Assembly (NCBI GenBank): GCA_034440635.1
Contig: JAOTON010001078.1
Location: 698,001-762,000 of the forward strand
DNA: 64,000 nucleotides
From: Lepas anatifera
Lineage: Eukaryota; Arthropoda; Thecostraca; Lepadidae
Reading direction: 5' to 3'
Shown here: in pieces, positions 10,937-21,566 of the stretch
How positions within the stretch are numbered: the stretch's first letter is position 1
How the letters are laid out: every line of letters begins with the position of its first letter
Position numbers and translations under genes: made by a program
Notes under the pieces: model-generated
The model's database searches: none
What the model saw: only the letters and a program-made list of their open reading frames with translations
What the model was told of the DNA's origin: nothing

Positions 10937-11957
10937 CCCTCGCCCCACCGGGGGCCATCGATGGCACCCCTAAGGTTTTTCCGGGATAGCAGAAAGACGA
11001 TGAGGCGCAGCACCGTGGTTGAGGGCTCTACCTCTCACTGCATCATTTTCCCACCATCCCTGAAATTTTTTACCCCGGGTCACCCAAGGTCAGGTCACCA
11101 GACGAGTTCAACCAAGGTCACCTCACTTCAGCTTTAGAGCTCTGTAAGAGCTACATTTCGGAGTCGATCGATTTGAAACTTCCTACACTTTATGACCCCT
11201 CCAGGGTCTACAAGGTGTATATCCGGGATTTTTCGATTTCGTGCCCTGAGGTCAGGTCACGAGGTGACCTCTCCCATTGAAAAAGCATGGGAAAAGCTGT
11301 CTTATGATCTTAAAGTCACAAAAACGATTGAAAATGCTCAGCTTGATCAGAAAAGCGTTTTTGGACACCCTTTCACGGATTCCAGGGGGCCATATTTGCC
11401 CTTTGACATCCCCAAGGTCATCCAAGGTCACCAAGGGTCAAAAACAGTATTTTGACAATAACTTTGACCTGTATAAGCTAGAGCGCTGAAACAAACACCA
11501 TCGTGTTTGTCTCGTCATTGGCTTTCATTTGATATACGGCAAGGTCAATTTCTGACCTTTCGTGACCTCAGGTCATACTAGGTCACAAGGTGACCTCTGG
11601 AGGTCAAACTACTGGCGGGAGGTCTTTACGTTTCCATAGCAGAAAAAGTACTGGCAATTTCCTATCAAATGTACTTTCCCACACCTCAATAGCTCTAAGG
11701 GAATAAGAGTTATGCCCAGTTTGCTTAAGCATTGCATATTTGAGTGAAAATAGCCGATCTTGACCTAATTTGACCTCTGGAGGTCAAACCATTGACCTGA
11801 ACACTAAAACATGTGAAGTAATTTCTTACTGAATTCACGCGAGCTTTCTAGTGCACTTTGCAGATTTGCGCTAACGCCCATATTTTCGGAGTTAGAGGGG
11901 GGCCATCGATGGCCCCCGGTGGGGCAAAGGTGGCGCCGGACCCCGGTGGGGCGCGGG
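10937..11957 (+). mobile_element. TTAA family 1 element (piggyBac-like MITE), copy 1, 1,021 bp
   Basis: It begins after TTAA (10933-10936) with CCCTCGCCCCACCGGGGGCC and ends GGTGGGGCGCGGG before TTAA (11958-11961). The ends are imperfect inverted repeats, and both halves carry CCATCGATGG near the ends. TTAA duplication with CCC..GGG ends is the signature of piggyBac. There is no transposase frame. The body holds many AGGTCA/TGACCT hexamers, for example at 11090-11110, 11250-11275, 11405-11440 and 11555-11605. A second full copy is at 26449-27461. Confidence 0.75.
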
Positions 11958-11961
11958 TTAA

Positions 11962-12531
11962 CACGCGCATTGACGGGAGGCGGGTACCCGCCCCCGTCTG
12001 GTTTTCCGGATAGAACATAAAAACGGCGGCGCTACGCGCCGCCGCACTTGTATCCATACGCGTATACTAACAGTAAAAACGCAGTACATGGTAAAACATA
12101 CACTCCTAACACTAGGCAAAGAAAACTAGGCAGGGGCGCCGCCACGGAATTTAAGCCACCACACATTTATTAGGTAGGTACATAACACACTCGGGTTAAA
12201 AAATAAACTCAGGTTAAAAAACTTGACATACCTTCTCTCATCATTTTTACAACTGTTGTCAAAATTTTAAGGTTAGGTCATCTCAGGTCAGGTCACCAGT
12301 ACAGGTCAAGTGACCTGACCTCAAAGTTTAAGACAACATAAGTCGGAACAAAGTGAACTCATCCGATTGAAGTGACCTGACAAAATGGTTAAAATATTTC
12401 GATGGAGAAGCGTATGGGCTACCCAAAGCCGTTTAAAATTTTACACTACCTACCGTGGTTCTGGAGATTTTAGGGGGTACCCGCGCCCCCTGTCAAAGCG
12501 AAGGTGGCTCAGAGCCCCGTCAATGCGCGTG
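11962..12531 (+). mobile_element. TTAA family 2 element, copy 1, 570 bp
   Basis: Inverted ends are CACGCGCATTGACGGG and CCCGTCAATGCGCGTG, nearly perfect, bounded by TTAA at 11958-11961 and 12532-12535. The left TTAA is the same four bases that end the family 1 element, so the two elements abut. Near the left end GGCGGCGCTACGCGCCGCC forms a palindrome. AGGTCAGGTCAC (12285-12296) and GTGACCTGACCT (12310-12321) form a perfect 12-bp inverted repeat. It is a shorter, internally deleted relative of 31282-32117. Confidence 0.78.
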
Positions 12532-12600
12532 TTAATCTGGTAAAACAACGAGATAAAACGTTAATCCGTACGAGATAAAACGTGTTCGAGATTAAATGTG

Positions 12601-12961
12601 GCGGTCTCCCAGGGCGGACCACCCTGAAAGACCGCCTGGGCCTTTCACGGCAGAAGAGTGTGGAGGTGGAGCGCCTGCGCATTGGCCACTCCCTTCTCCT
12701 GTGCAGCTACCGAAAGAGGATCGGTCTGAACCCGGAGGCCACGTTACAGGAATGCGACGATGGAGAGGACGAGATCCTCCACCACCTTCTGACCCGGTGC
12801 CCTGCGCGCGCTGACCTGCGCTGGGACATATTTGGACGGGACGACCCGCCCATCCGGGAAGCGCTGGCGGACCCACGACGGCTGGCGATGTTCCTGCGGC
12901 GGTTGGGGCGCCTGCAGGGCGCCGCCCCTCCCATATGGCCGGAACACTCAATCAATCAATC
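12601..12961 (+). mobile_element. 5'-truncated non-LTR retrotransposon, 3' end, with target-site duplication
   Basis: The open frame encodes the C-terminal tail typical of non-LTR reverse transcriptase polyproteins (I/Jockey-type groups). It has RLRIGHSLLLCSYRKRIGL, then a Cys, then DEILHHLLTRCPA, the position where these proteins carry a CC..H..C zinc-binding motif. The first Cys of that motif seems to be missing. The frame ends shortly before an (AATC)n tail. A perfect 12-bp duplication, AGATTAAATGTG (12589-12600 and 12962-12973), brackets it, proving insertion by target-primed reverse transcription. The intact frame and perfect duplication suggest a recent event. The catalytic YxDD region is absent. 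Confidence 0.85.
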
Positions 12962-12973
12962 AGATTAAATGTG

Positions 12974-14850
12974 TCCGTCGACATCTAAATCTTTGATATA
13001 ATTGTAATTCTTTGGTCTCCGGAGAATATAAAAACACGTAGTCTAGAGAACCGGAGAATAGCTGAATGTGATACGGAAGAATAACTCTTGATATGCGTCA
13101 GAACTGGGAAACCAGAGAGCAGCCACCACGATCCTTGGATGAACTAACAAAAGTGTGGAACGCACCACGAACCCAAACCTGATCACTTTTTGTTTCAGGG
13201 GGAACGTTTGTTGTGTGTTGCAGGTTGGAGATGGACTGGCCACCTCACTCCTCTGTCCGTGGTGGTAGCTCTTTCTAATTTTTTCGTATATAGATATACA
13301 AGATTTAAGAATACATTGTTTTTTACTTCAAGTTGAGTTAGTTTCTGATCAGGGCACATCAAGAAAATATACCTCAAAATTATAGCCTGGAACAGTTCGT
13401 ATTAAATAAAAAGGATTCTACAATTAATCTTAACATTGGTAGTCACAGAGTCTAAACCTAAGAAGACGCATCGCGGCTTTAAGACAAGCAAGCTGCTAGC
13501 CTCAAGAATGACATTTGTTTATGAAAATGATAAGTTTTATTTTTAATACTTCCGATTTCGGAAACGGTCCTTTCTCATAATAAAACAAACAATTCCAGAA
13601 GCACTTCATATAACATCATATCATTATAGAAAATAGTATATTAACCGTTATTTTTATTAGATTTTTTATTAGATTATCTACGTTGATAAGATGTTCAATG
13701 ACCAGCCTCCTCGAATCATAGTTCCAAAATGGGGCTAGTACACTGATAAATATTCAGGTACATCCCTTCAACAAAATTCTCATAATATAATAGGTGAACA
13801 CATAAATTTTTAGTCAGAGTGCTAGGATAACCTCGAATCGAGTTCCAATATTTGAATATTCCAGTACTGAACTGCATTATTCCAGCATTCGATATCCATA
13901 TCAGACCTAAATTTCAAGCCTTGGTCACACTATGACCAAAAGTTTTCGCTTATTGTATTATGAGGATCCTGACGAGGGGCTGTGCCCGAATATGTGATCA
14001 CAGTGTGATCACAGGCTCCATTTTGCGTCAAGAATTCGAGAGGCAAAACCATGAAACATCTTACCAATTTATAATCATGCTCCTCGGCTACGCAATGCAA
14101 AATTCATCTACTTTTAAAAACCAACAGGTATCAGTTGATCAATGAGGCTTATATTCAATCTCACAAAACATGAGAAAATATAACCTACCAGGAAATTACA
14201 AGCGAGTGATAACCCTCGGCAGGTGAGAAACGCGTTCAACAATCAGATCTGCGAGTTCCCAATGAGCAATCTTCCGAGTGCAACGTGGACTAGAGGATAT
14301 AACTCAGTACGTCAGTGACGGATCCAGGCCAATGTTTTTTGTGGGGGGGGGAGGACAGGGTCTTAAATCGTGAATACACATTTTTAAAGGGCGGTGAAAA
14401 TCGCAGAGTTTGGGAGGAAAGTAAATTTTCCCTGAACCCACCAGTGGGTATGCAGCTCCCAGCTTCCAGTCCTTGAAGTGCACTCTAAGAAGGCTGGGAG
14501 CGAACCAAATACTGATTGTACATCAAAAGCATAACAGATTTTGCATCTGTCCACAATAAGTGCTACACGGTTTGATAAAATGTTCACAGCCATAGTCTGA
14601 GCACAGAGGTGTCACTTATTATTTTCGCCGACTTTCGCACGTACGACCACCAACAAAATCTGACCACTTGATGTTTGACTATAAAGACCCTTCGCATTAC
14701 TAGTTTTCTTACCTTTAGACTAAAAAATACTTTTAATGGCATGTTTACTGAGGTCCTCAGAGGATTTGCCTTAATATACGGCGATAAACACCACTTACGC
14801 AAATACATGAACGTATACTGCGGGCACATAGGCAGACGACCGAGGTGCAC
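12974..14850. other. AT-rich non-coding stretch
   Basis: If the minus-strand exons are real, this is intron. Bases 13494-14200 are AT-rich. Two adjacent TGTGATCACA palindromes lie at 13993-14013, and TTGGTCA..TGACCAA at about 13920-13938. A G run lies at 14341-14351. I see no exon. Confidence 0.35.
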
Positions 14851-14987
14851 TCAGGCAGGTTCGTGTTCAATGCAGAAAACTGCTGGCTGTGGTACTCTGC
14901 CAACTCTGGGATTCCATTGCTCGTCCTCTGAAGCTTGTCTTCCAGCAGCAGGCGTAATTTGCGATAGTCACTGTCGAGGGGCAGCAC
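14851..14987 (-). CDS. Candidate exon B of the unrecognised minus-strand gene
   Basis: It starts after AATAATCAG and encodes 45 codons including DSDYRKLRLLLEDKLQ and ELAEYHSQQFSALN. This is an amphipathic, probably helical segment with protein-like composition. Its start phase (0) matches the end of candidate exon A, about 3 kb upstream on the same strand. The donor is unclear: CCTGA|GTGCAC is used here, but a later GT is possible, so the join to exon C is unproven. Family not recognised. Confidence 0.4.
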
Positions 14988-16515
14988 CTGATTATTTCTG
15001 TTTTGCGTTCAGCTTGCTGGGGTAGGCTCTTCTTAAATTAGAACATATTTTCACAGCAGGAACAAATGGGACCAAATAAAGGGTACCAATAAAATATCAC
15101 AAGCCCAATATGAAAGCAAACAAGATATCACTGAATCTTGTTTTAAACATATGCAAAATATATATATATATTCAAGAACAAAGACATCCCCAAACCAAAG
15201 CCGATGTATAGTCTAGATCATGGGTTTGTGGAGGAGTCAGGTGGAACCATGCAAAATCATGCTTTTTATAAATTATAATACATTATTTCAACACTGGCCC
15301 ACAATAGCAAACAAATATTCCAAATTTCAGGTCTATGGGAGAATCGGTCTGATTGGGTTCATCCCATTCAAACTAACAAACAAAATGATCATACACAAGC
15401 TGGTCCATTGGGACGATAGCTTGACGATACACAGCAGCTACAAAAGACAGGTTTTCTAGTAAACAAATTTTCTCTTTGAAGTGACCAGCCTAATCTTTCA
15501 TATATTCTTCCAGGAAAACACAAAAAATTGCATCACCCAAGACTGCCCTCCTGTCATTCCTACATGTCTATCCATACTCTTTGTTCACAATTATATTGTT
15601 GTATTGGGTACACTCCTAGTGTTTCAAATCATACTACATCTTATCCTAGTTTTCCTTCAGTTCATTTTTAATATCAATTATAAAAAGCATGAAGATGGGC
15701 ATTTTCAGAGGGCAGATGGAGGAATTCATCTGCAGATGGGCATGAATACAGATGGGCATTTTCAGAGGGCAGATGGATGAATTCATGCTACAGTCACTTT
15801 CATGTCTGGAAACAAACAGTAGCACTTGAAATATGAGTAACTTGATCCGAGAAGTGGATAGGAGTAGACTGACTACTATGTACTGTATGGTACCAAAATA
15901 AATGGAAAATCTCTTTCAATCTGTAAAATTAATCAAAAACATTTTCATACTTAAAAGAAGGTAAGCTAAGCAGCAAATGCTGCATGGCATGCCCACATTG
16001 TGCAGAGCATTGTGTAATGTGTAGAAATTTGTAATTCAAATTACAAGCTTGATATAGACTTTTACTAGAGTGCACAAATATTGTAAATATAAAGTTAGAC
16101 CAAAAAGAGAGGGAATATGGGCAATTCAAAAATAATATGCTTAAATAATCATTGGAGAATTGCCATCACCAATAATTTTCACCTATTTTGGTACACAAAT
16201 TGACCTGTGCAACAATAAAATGAGGACTTTTTGGCATTGACACTGCTCATAAGCCTTGTTCTGTCTGCCAGCACAGCCTTGTCCGCAAGCCCTCTAGCCT
16301 CTCCTCTAGAAAGAAATACCACAACTGCCTTTAGTATGTGCTATGGCTAATCAGACAAAAATGAACCAGAATACTTATCTACCAATCACAAAATAGTATG
16401 CTGCCACTGTTGTGCTGTTACTGTTTTTCCAGCAGCACCACAGCAGGTTGCCAGCCTGTAAATCTAAGATTGGTTCTAAGATTGGTTCTCAGTGAGAGGC
16501 TATAGTCATGTGACA
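14988..16515. other. Non-coding stretch with a short tandem repeat
   Basis: Apart from the repeat at 15692-15785 and an (AT)n run near 15157-15170, I see nothing. It would be intron if exons A and B belong together. Confidence 0.35.
15692..15785 (+). repeat. Two-unit tandem repeat, ~58-bp period
   Basis: GATGGGCATTTTCAGAGGGC followed by AGATGGA and GAATTCAT occurs at 15692 and again at 15750 with very few changes. Confidence 0.7.
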
Positions 16516-16523
16516 GACTCAAT

Positions 16524-16878
16524 CCAGTGTGCAAAGTATGGCATTTTCGACGAGATCTTGCCAGGGTGAGTGCCCTCGGAGACAAGAGCGAGTGGTGTGA
16601 ATTTCATCGACCTGGTGTGAATTTCCCAGACTGGTGCAAGGAAGGTGACACTGAAAAACAAACAAATAATGGCTGAATGGTTATAAAGACACAGGAGGGG
16701 ACCTTATAACAAGTATTTGACTAATAAAAGAGGTAGCATTGCATTGTGTGGGTAGGAAAGGGTGCATTTTTCCCTATGGTATATGGCAGATTGGTATGAA
16801 TTTTTAGTGTCTGGCGGTGCAATGATTTTAGGTGGCTGGTGTGACTCATCTAGCCTGCTGCCATACTTTGCAGACTGG
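16524..16878 (+). mobile_element. hAT-like non-autonomous element, 355 bp (copy 2)
   Basis: This is the same element as at 2797-3141, colinear throughout, with the ends CCAGTGTGCAAAGTATGGCA and CTTTGCAGACTGG. A perfect 8-bp duplication, GACTCAAT (16516-16523 and 16879-16886), flanks it. Target sites differ between the copies, so both are independent insertions. Confidence 0.88.
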
Positions 16879-16886
16879 GACTCAAT

Positions 16887-17958
16887 GCTGCTCGCTGATT
16901 GGTGTTGACAGACGAAAGCGAGACCACAGCTATAATAGTGGGCCAAAATGAATAGTTATTAATTGAGCATACAATTTGCTTTCTGGCAACTTCATGAACC
17001 TAATTAATGCAGAACAGAAACATTAAATGCATTGCCCATATTTGATAGGATTAGTGTTTGACTTAACTCACTACACAAAACCTCAATGGGCATTGGTGGC
17101 CAGCAAATATGGATGGCAAAAATTCAAATTGTTTCATTAAATTTTCACGCATACATTTTTTCCCTCTAAGAAAATCTCAATTGACCACATCAAAGGCTCA
17201 AAATATTATACGTACAGATAACCGACGATATGTAGGTAGATCCACGAGACCGGAGAGGCGACAATCTCCTCGTCTGAAAAAGCACCAAAAGCTTTTTTCA
17301 TGCCTCAAAAGAGGCTCTTCTGGATCGCGCTACCCGTATCTTTTTATTGTATCATTTTAGCTGCAATGCAATCATGCAATAACGAACAATTATTAATTAT
17401 AATCTTTAGGGTATTCGGGCCTGACCGCAGCGCTAATTAGTGTTATAGAATTTGTATTCATATCTCCGCGTTTGCCACGGCTTTCGAAATGGTGAATATC
17501 GATAACTCAGCGAAAGCCGTAATGACATCACATTGATGTAAGATAAGCCCACGTGACCAGATCCTATAAGGACTGGGCTTCTGATTGGTTGATGGTATTT
17601 CTTTAAAGTCCTATATTTCTGTTTCAGAAGCGTTTTAGAAAGTTATTTTTATAGAATAATTTTGATGTTATAGGTGTTAGCCACTGGACTGCTTTAAAAG
17701 AAATGTTTGACATTTTTTCATATATAAGCTATAAGCTATTGACGGTTCAAGTAGACGGTGGCGCCGCTGCGGCGACGGGATGAACTACAACGCTCTGTAG
17801 GAAAGAATAGAGACAGTTCTGGCGCACACTTCCACATACTGTATCGCTGCGTATTTTGCCCCTCAATTTCGGAAGAAGTGGTGTTGTAAATGAGTGCAGG
17901 GTGTGTAAATTATGTGTTGTGGAGTTGTGTGCAGTTTCTGAATCGAATGCAGTCGTAC
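16887..17958. other. Non-coding stretch
   Basis: Mixed AT-rich sequence. Short CpG-containing patches near 17,755-17,780 are not long enough to call an island. No exon seen. Confidence 0.3.
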
Positions 17959-18060
17959 CTGGAGTTCTGTTTCTACATACTTGTGCTGGAAAGTAACCGT
18001 CCGCTTCCTCTGCTTACTCCGATTGTGACTAGCCAGGAATGAGCCCACATAACATGATCC
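17959..18060 (-). CDS. Candidate exon A of the unrecognised minus-strand gene
   Basis: The frame has exactly 34 codons between TAAGCCAG| and CTCCAG|GTACGA, phase 0 at both ends, so it can be spliced directly to exon B. The peptide contains SFLASHNRSKQRKRTVTF followed by QHKYVETELQ, a basic patch then a polar segment. The acceptor has a poor pyrimidine tract. No in-frame ATG starts it, so an upstream exon must exist if it is real. Not recognised as any family. Confidence 0.33.
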
Positions 18061-18890
18061 CTGGCTTAGGTTTTGCTTTCTTTACTGGTATTCAGCTGGG
18101 AGTGTCATAGGTGTCGCTTTTGTTCAGATAATAACGCTCTTTAAATCAAAACATGGGCAAACGTTTACAGTTTTTGTTAACACCAAGCCACTTATGAGCT
18201 AGTGCCGTCATTATTTGTTGAGAAGTGTCCCTTCTGCCTGTGGTGCCTCAGGTGTGGGTAATTAAGATCGCTTCGGCTAGAATGTGCACAAATACAAAAT
18301 TTTCCGGTGAAAAAATTGCAGTGCAGGGGTGTGTCCCGAACACTAGATTCTCGGTGGCTCCGGGCTCTTGATTTTGCGGGGGACGCAACACTTATCTGGT
18401 GGGACAATGAGGGGCCACGTGTGCTATATCAGTCCATACATGTATTTCACAGCAACAAAAAATGCTATATTGTGGCATATGTGTTAGGAGACATGGGAAA
18501 GTGATCTGATTCTGATGTATGTTATGCAATCTGATGTGTATGGGGGAGAGGGAGGAATAGGGGAGCTGGGGCCACTGATGAGGTGCCCATAGGAGGATGG
18601 ATGTGGTTATCTTTATGTGCATTGAGATGCTCATTGTACTGGTGTTTTGTTAATAAATAAATAAATGTTGAAAAAAATATGTTCTGAAAAAAGTGAAAGA
18701 AATCCTGCAGCCATGGAGCTCAAGTATAGCCTACGAGATCTTCATGATCACACGAAACAATTTCCATTTGTCCATTTTTAACCCACCCAGCCCATCCCCT
18801 GGGTCGGAAAGATAACTTGAGCATTGCCTGTGGTTCTATCATCATCGCCATCAATTTATGTCATTTTTACATGAAGATGGGATAGAAGTA
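18061..18890. other. Non-coding stretch
   Basis: This may hold the upstream part of the minus-strand gene, but I could place no exon or promoter with confidence. Confidence 0.25.
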
Positions 18891-18894
18891 AAGG

Positions 18895-19130
18895 TAGAGA
18901 ACAGCAAAAGAAGACATGGGTAAGGAAAAGCAATAAAGAGCAACAGAATAGAAGTCACTCCATAGGCATATAGTATAGAGCAGAAAAAAGTAGGCAAGTC
19001 ATGTTATCAGATTAGAGCATATGGTCAACATAGGTAGAAGGAGCAAAAACGGAACAAAGTGACACAACACAGTGAGAATGACAGGAAATAACAAAACAAG
19101 ATGGGCCCAACAGAACAAACTGAGCAGAAA
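18895..19130 (+). repeat. Dispersed repeat F, single copy
   Basis: The order AACAGCAAAAGAAGA, AGCAATAA.GAGC, CATAGGCATAT.GTA, AAGTAGGC, TGTTATCAGATT and TAGGTAGAAGGA is shared with the two facing copies at 20,520-20,945. Non-coding. Confidence 0.6.
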
Positions 19131-19750
19131 TATAATGCCAAAACAATTAAACAGCAAATAAAATTAAGAACAAGCAAACAGTTAACAGCAAGGTGTTCAT
19201 AATGCAAATAATGATTTGCAGCCAATCCTACCAATTTATTGCTACATACATGGATGTTAATGTATTCCTCCAAGATCCAATCAAGGTAAAAATAATTTTG
19301 AACATACAATTTTTGAAAATGTTTATTTCTTTGTATACAATGATTTGTAAATAGGTGCAAGCATCACAGTAGTATCACTGTGTGGATAGTCCTATTCAAC
19401 ATCAAATTGGCATATTTCCTGTTTTGCATTCCCAAAACCATCATGTGGTATCATTCGCATTGGGTTGGGGTTTTATTATGACCATTATTACAGGTATGTT
19501 GTAGGCTAAAATATCTTTGAAAATATAAAAAAATTGGCATGCACAACCAGGTCAAGAGGTTTAAGTTGGCCCAAATTCTCAAACATGGTCTACATGCTGA
19601 ACCTAACCAGCTGCCCTTAACATGTTAGTATGGACAAAGTTAGGTGTTCTATTCTTTCTTTCGTTTTTGGTTTGATTCAATTAGTGTCATAATTTGGCCT
19701 CTCTGAACATGTCTTTTTCTGTTTGTTTCTTTATATTTGGTTTTGCTTTT
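19131..19750. other. Non-coding stretch before the CR1-like fragment
   Basis: AT-rich, with no exon or repeat terminus that I can place. The retrotransposon similarity to the right begins abruptly at about 19751, as expected for a 5' truncation. Confidence 0.3.
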
Positions 19751-20400
19751 GGCCAGCCAAATTCTGGGTGTCATTAGGAGATCTTTCGTTCACATAGATC
19801 AGCAGGTGCTCCCACTTTTGTACAAGGCCCTAGTGCGTCCACACTTGGAGTATGCTGACATGGTGTGGGGTCCGTTCAATAAGGCCGACAAGCTCCTGGT
19901 GGAGAGAGTGCAGCGCTGCACAACAAAATTTGTGCCCTCTACAGAACCTTGACTACGAGCAGAGACTCAGTGCCCTGAAGCTTCCATCCCTCTGGTATAG
20001 ACGCAAGAGAGGTAACATGTTGTTTGTGTACAAACTTATGAACGGCCTGCTGGGGGTGACAAGAGAGGAGTTCTTCCTGGACACTCCTGAGGTCTCCACT
20101 CAAGGGCACCATTTCAAAGTGGGGAAGCCTCAAGCAGACTCAAGAGTAAGGAGGAACCACTTCAGAGCATGCACAATCTCGGACTGGAACAGCCTCCCGG
20201 CATGGGTGGTGGAGTCACCGTCGACAAACTCCTTCAAGAACAGTATCGATAAGTTCTGGGGAGAGCTTATGAACTGTACATATTCCCAACTACCTGTACA
20301 TATTCAGAAACTGTACATATTCCCAACTTAGCCTTCTGTAATGAAACACATCCTGAGCTCGATGAGAAGGGGCAAGACAGGCACCTGGTGTACCTTATAA
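19751..20400 (+). mobile_element. CR1/RTE-like non-LTR retrotransposon, 3' end, frameshifted
   Basis: The translation is the well-known region after the catalytic core of CR1-type reverse transcriptases: ILGVIRRSF, LYKALVRPHLEYADMVWGPF, LLVERVQRCTTKFVP, then LDYEQRLSALKLPSLWYRR and GNMLFVYKLMNGL. The first part (to about 19948) and the second part are in frames differing by one base, so there is a net +1 frameshift near TCTACAGAACCTTGAC. The second frame then runs to a stop at about 20331. The palm catalytic motif is absent, so the copy is dead on arrival. A CTGTACATATTC motif is repeated three times just before the stop. The exact clade needs a tree. Confidence 0.85.
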
Positions 20401-20519
20401 AGTCCCAACCATCTAAGGTAAGGCTTTGGATTGTGTTTGTGTTGTTTTTAGTTTTGGTTTGATTCCATTATCGGGTGTCCATTAGTTACTGATTAGTTGC
20501 TGATCAGGCTTGTTTTGCA

Positions 20520-20945
20520 TGGCCCCATCTGTTTTTTTCTCATTCCATGATTGCTGTTTATTTGCTGGCGGTTGATGTTCTGTTCCTTCTACCTAGGTTG
20601 TCATCATTTGCTCTAAGCTGATAACTGGTCGCCTACTTCCTTTCGTTCTACACTGTGTGCCTGTGAAGTTCTATTCTGTAGCTCCTTATTGCTTTGCCTT
20701 GCTGATCTCTTCTTTTGCTGTTCCCTTCCTATGCTTGTTTTTGCTGTCTATGTGAAAAATGAAATAGAAAGTTGATGATGATTTCATAGGCATATGGTAC
20801 AGTACAGAACAAAAGGAAGTAGGCGAGCATGTTATCAGATTGGGGCAAATAATAACGTAGGTAGAAGGAAAAATATGAACGCCAGAAAATAACCGGCGAC
20901 CATGGAGCAAAAACCGGACTAAAAACAAATGGAACAAAAACCAAG
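20520..20945. repeat. Foldback pair of dispersed repeat F (inverted arms of ~170 bp)
   Basis: The left arm (20520-20740, minus orientation) and right arm (20760-20945, plus orientation) share CATAGG, AAAGGAAGTAGGCGA, GTTATCAG, TAGGTAGAAGGA, CGCCAG.AAATAA and CATGGA in the same order when one is reversed. The arms are diverged. A third copy lies at 18895-19130. Confidence 0.6.
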
Positions 20946-21298
20946 TGAGTGTGAAACTTTATAAGAAAAATACAAACTGAAAGTTCCTGCCTCTTTCTTC
21001 CACCCGCACCACCAAATCAAGCAATACATAAACCGTTTACTGCATTCCAAGTCGCTTGTCTCAAATGCGCCGTTACTCGCCATATTTCTGTCCTACAGAG
21101 ATGACAAACACTAGTGACATCTATCGGACGGTTGAAACGCCAATAGCCGGATCTACGTCACTTTATCGTTACCATAAGGACTCAGTAAAGTCGTCTATAA
21201 ATGTTGACTTTGAGGCCGATTTTGAGGCATTTTGAGCCTGAATTTGCAAAAATGAGAATATAACTTCTGAAACAACTTTTTGTAACCTTTTGATCTAG

Positions 21299-21492
21299 CC
21301 AATAAAAATTTTTGCGACAATGTCCCTTTAAAATCACAATCCCTCACATCAATATTGCTTGTCCCGTTTCGTGTTTTTCTTTCCTCCGCTCCACCGCCGC
21401 CGCATTTCCCGACACATATGAATATGCTGTTTTCAAGTTTGAAATTTGTGCGTCGTTCTCGCCGAATTAGTCGAAAGCTCATCGCCATTTAA
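21299..21492 (+). mobile_element. Short dispersed element, copy 2 (left terminus kept)
   Basis: The left terminus CCAATAAAAATTTTTGCGAC, AATGTCCCTTTAA precedes the 157-bp core that is nearly identical to 9640-9798. The core ends GCTCATCGCCAT before TTAA, and the expected right terminus is missing. Confidence 0.6.
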
Positions 21493-21536
21493 TCTAGCTA
21501 TTTTCACTTGCAAACTTTTTTGATGACGTCATGTAC

Positions 21537-21566
21537 CCCGAGGGTCCCGGTATTTAAGGACGCCGC
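21537..21566 (-). promoter_or_regulatory. 30-bp conserved block with TATA-like core, also at 3801-3830
   Basis: Reversed, this reads GCGGCGTCCTTAAATACCGG then GACCCTCGGGG, matching 3801-3830 at 29 of 30 bases, with looser similarity downstream. TTAAATA resembles a TATA box. It may be a core promoter inside a repeat. Function not shown. Confidence 0.3.
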
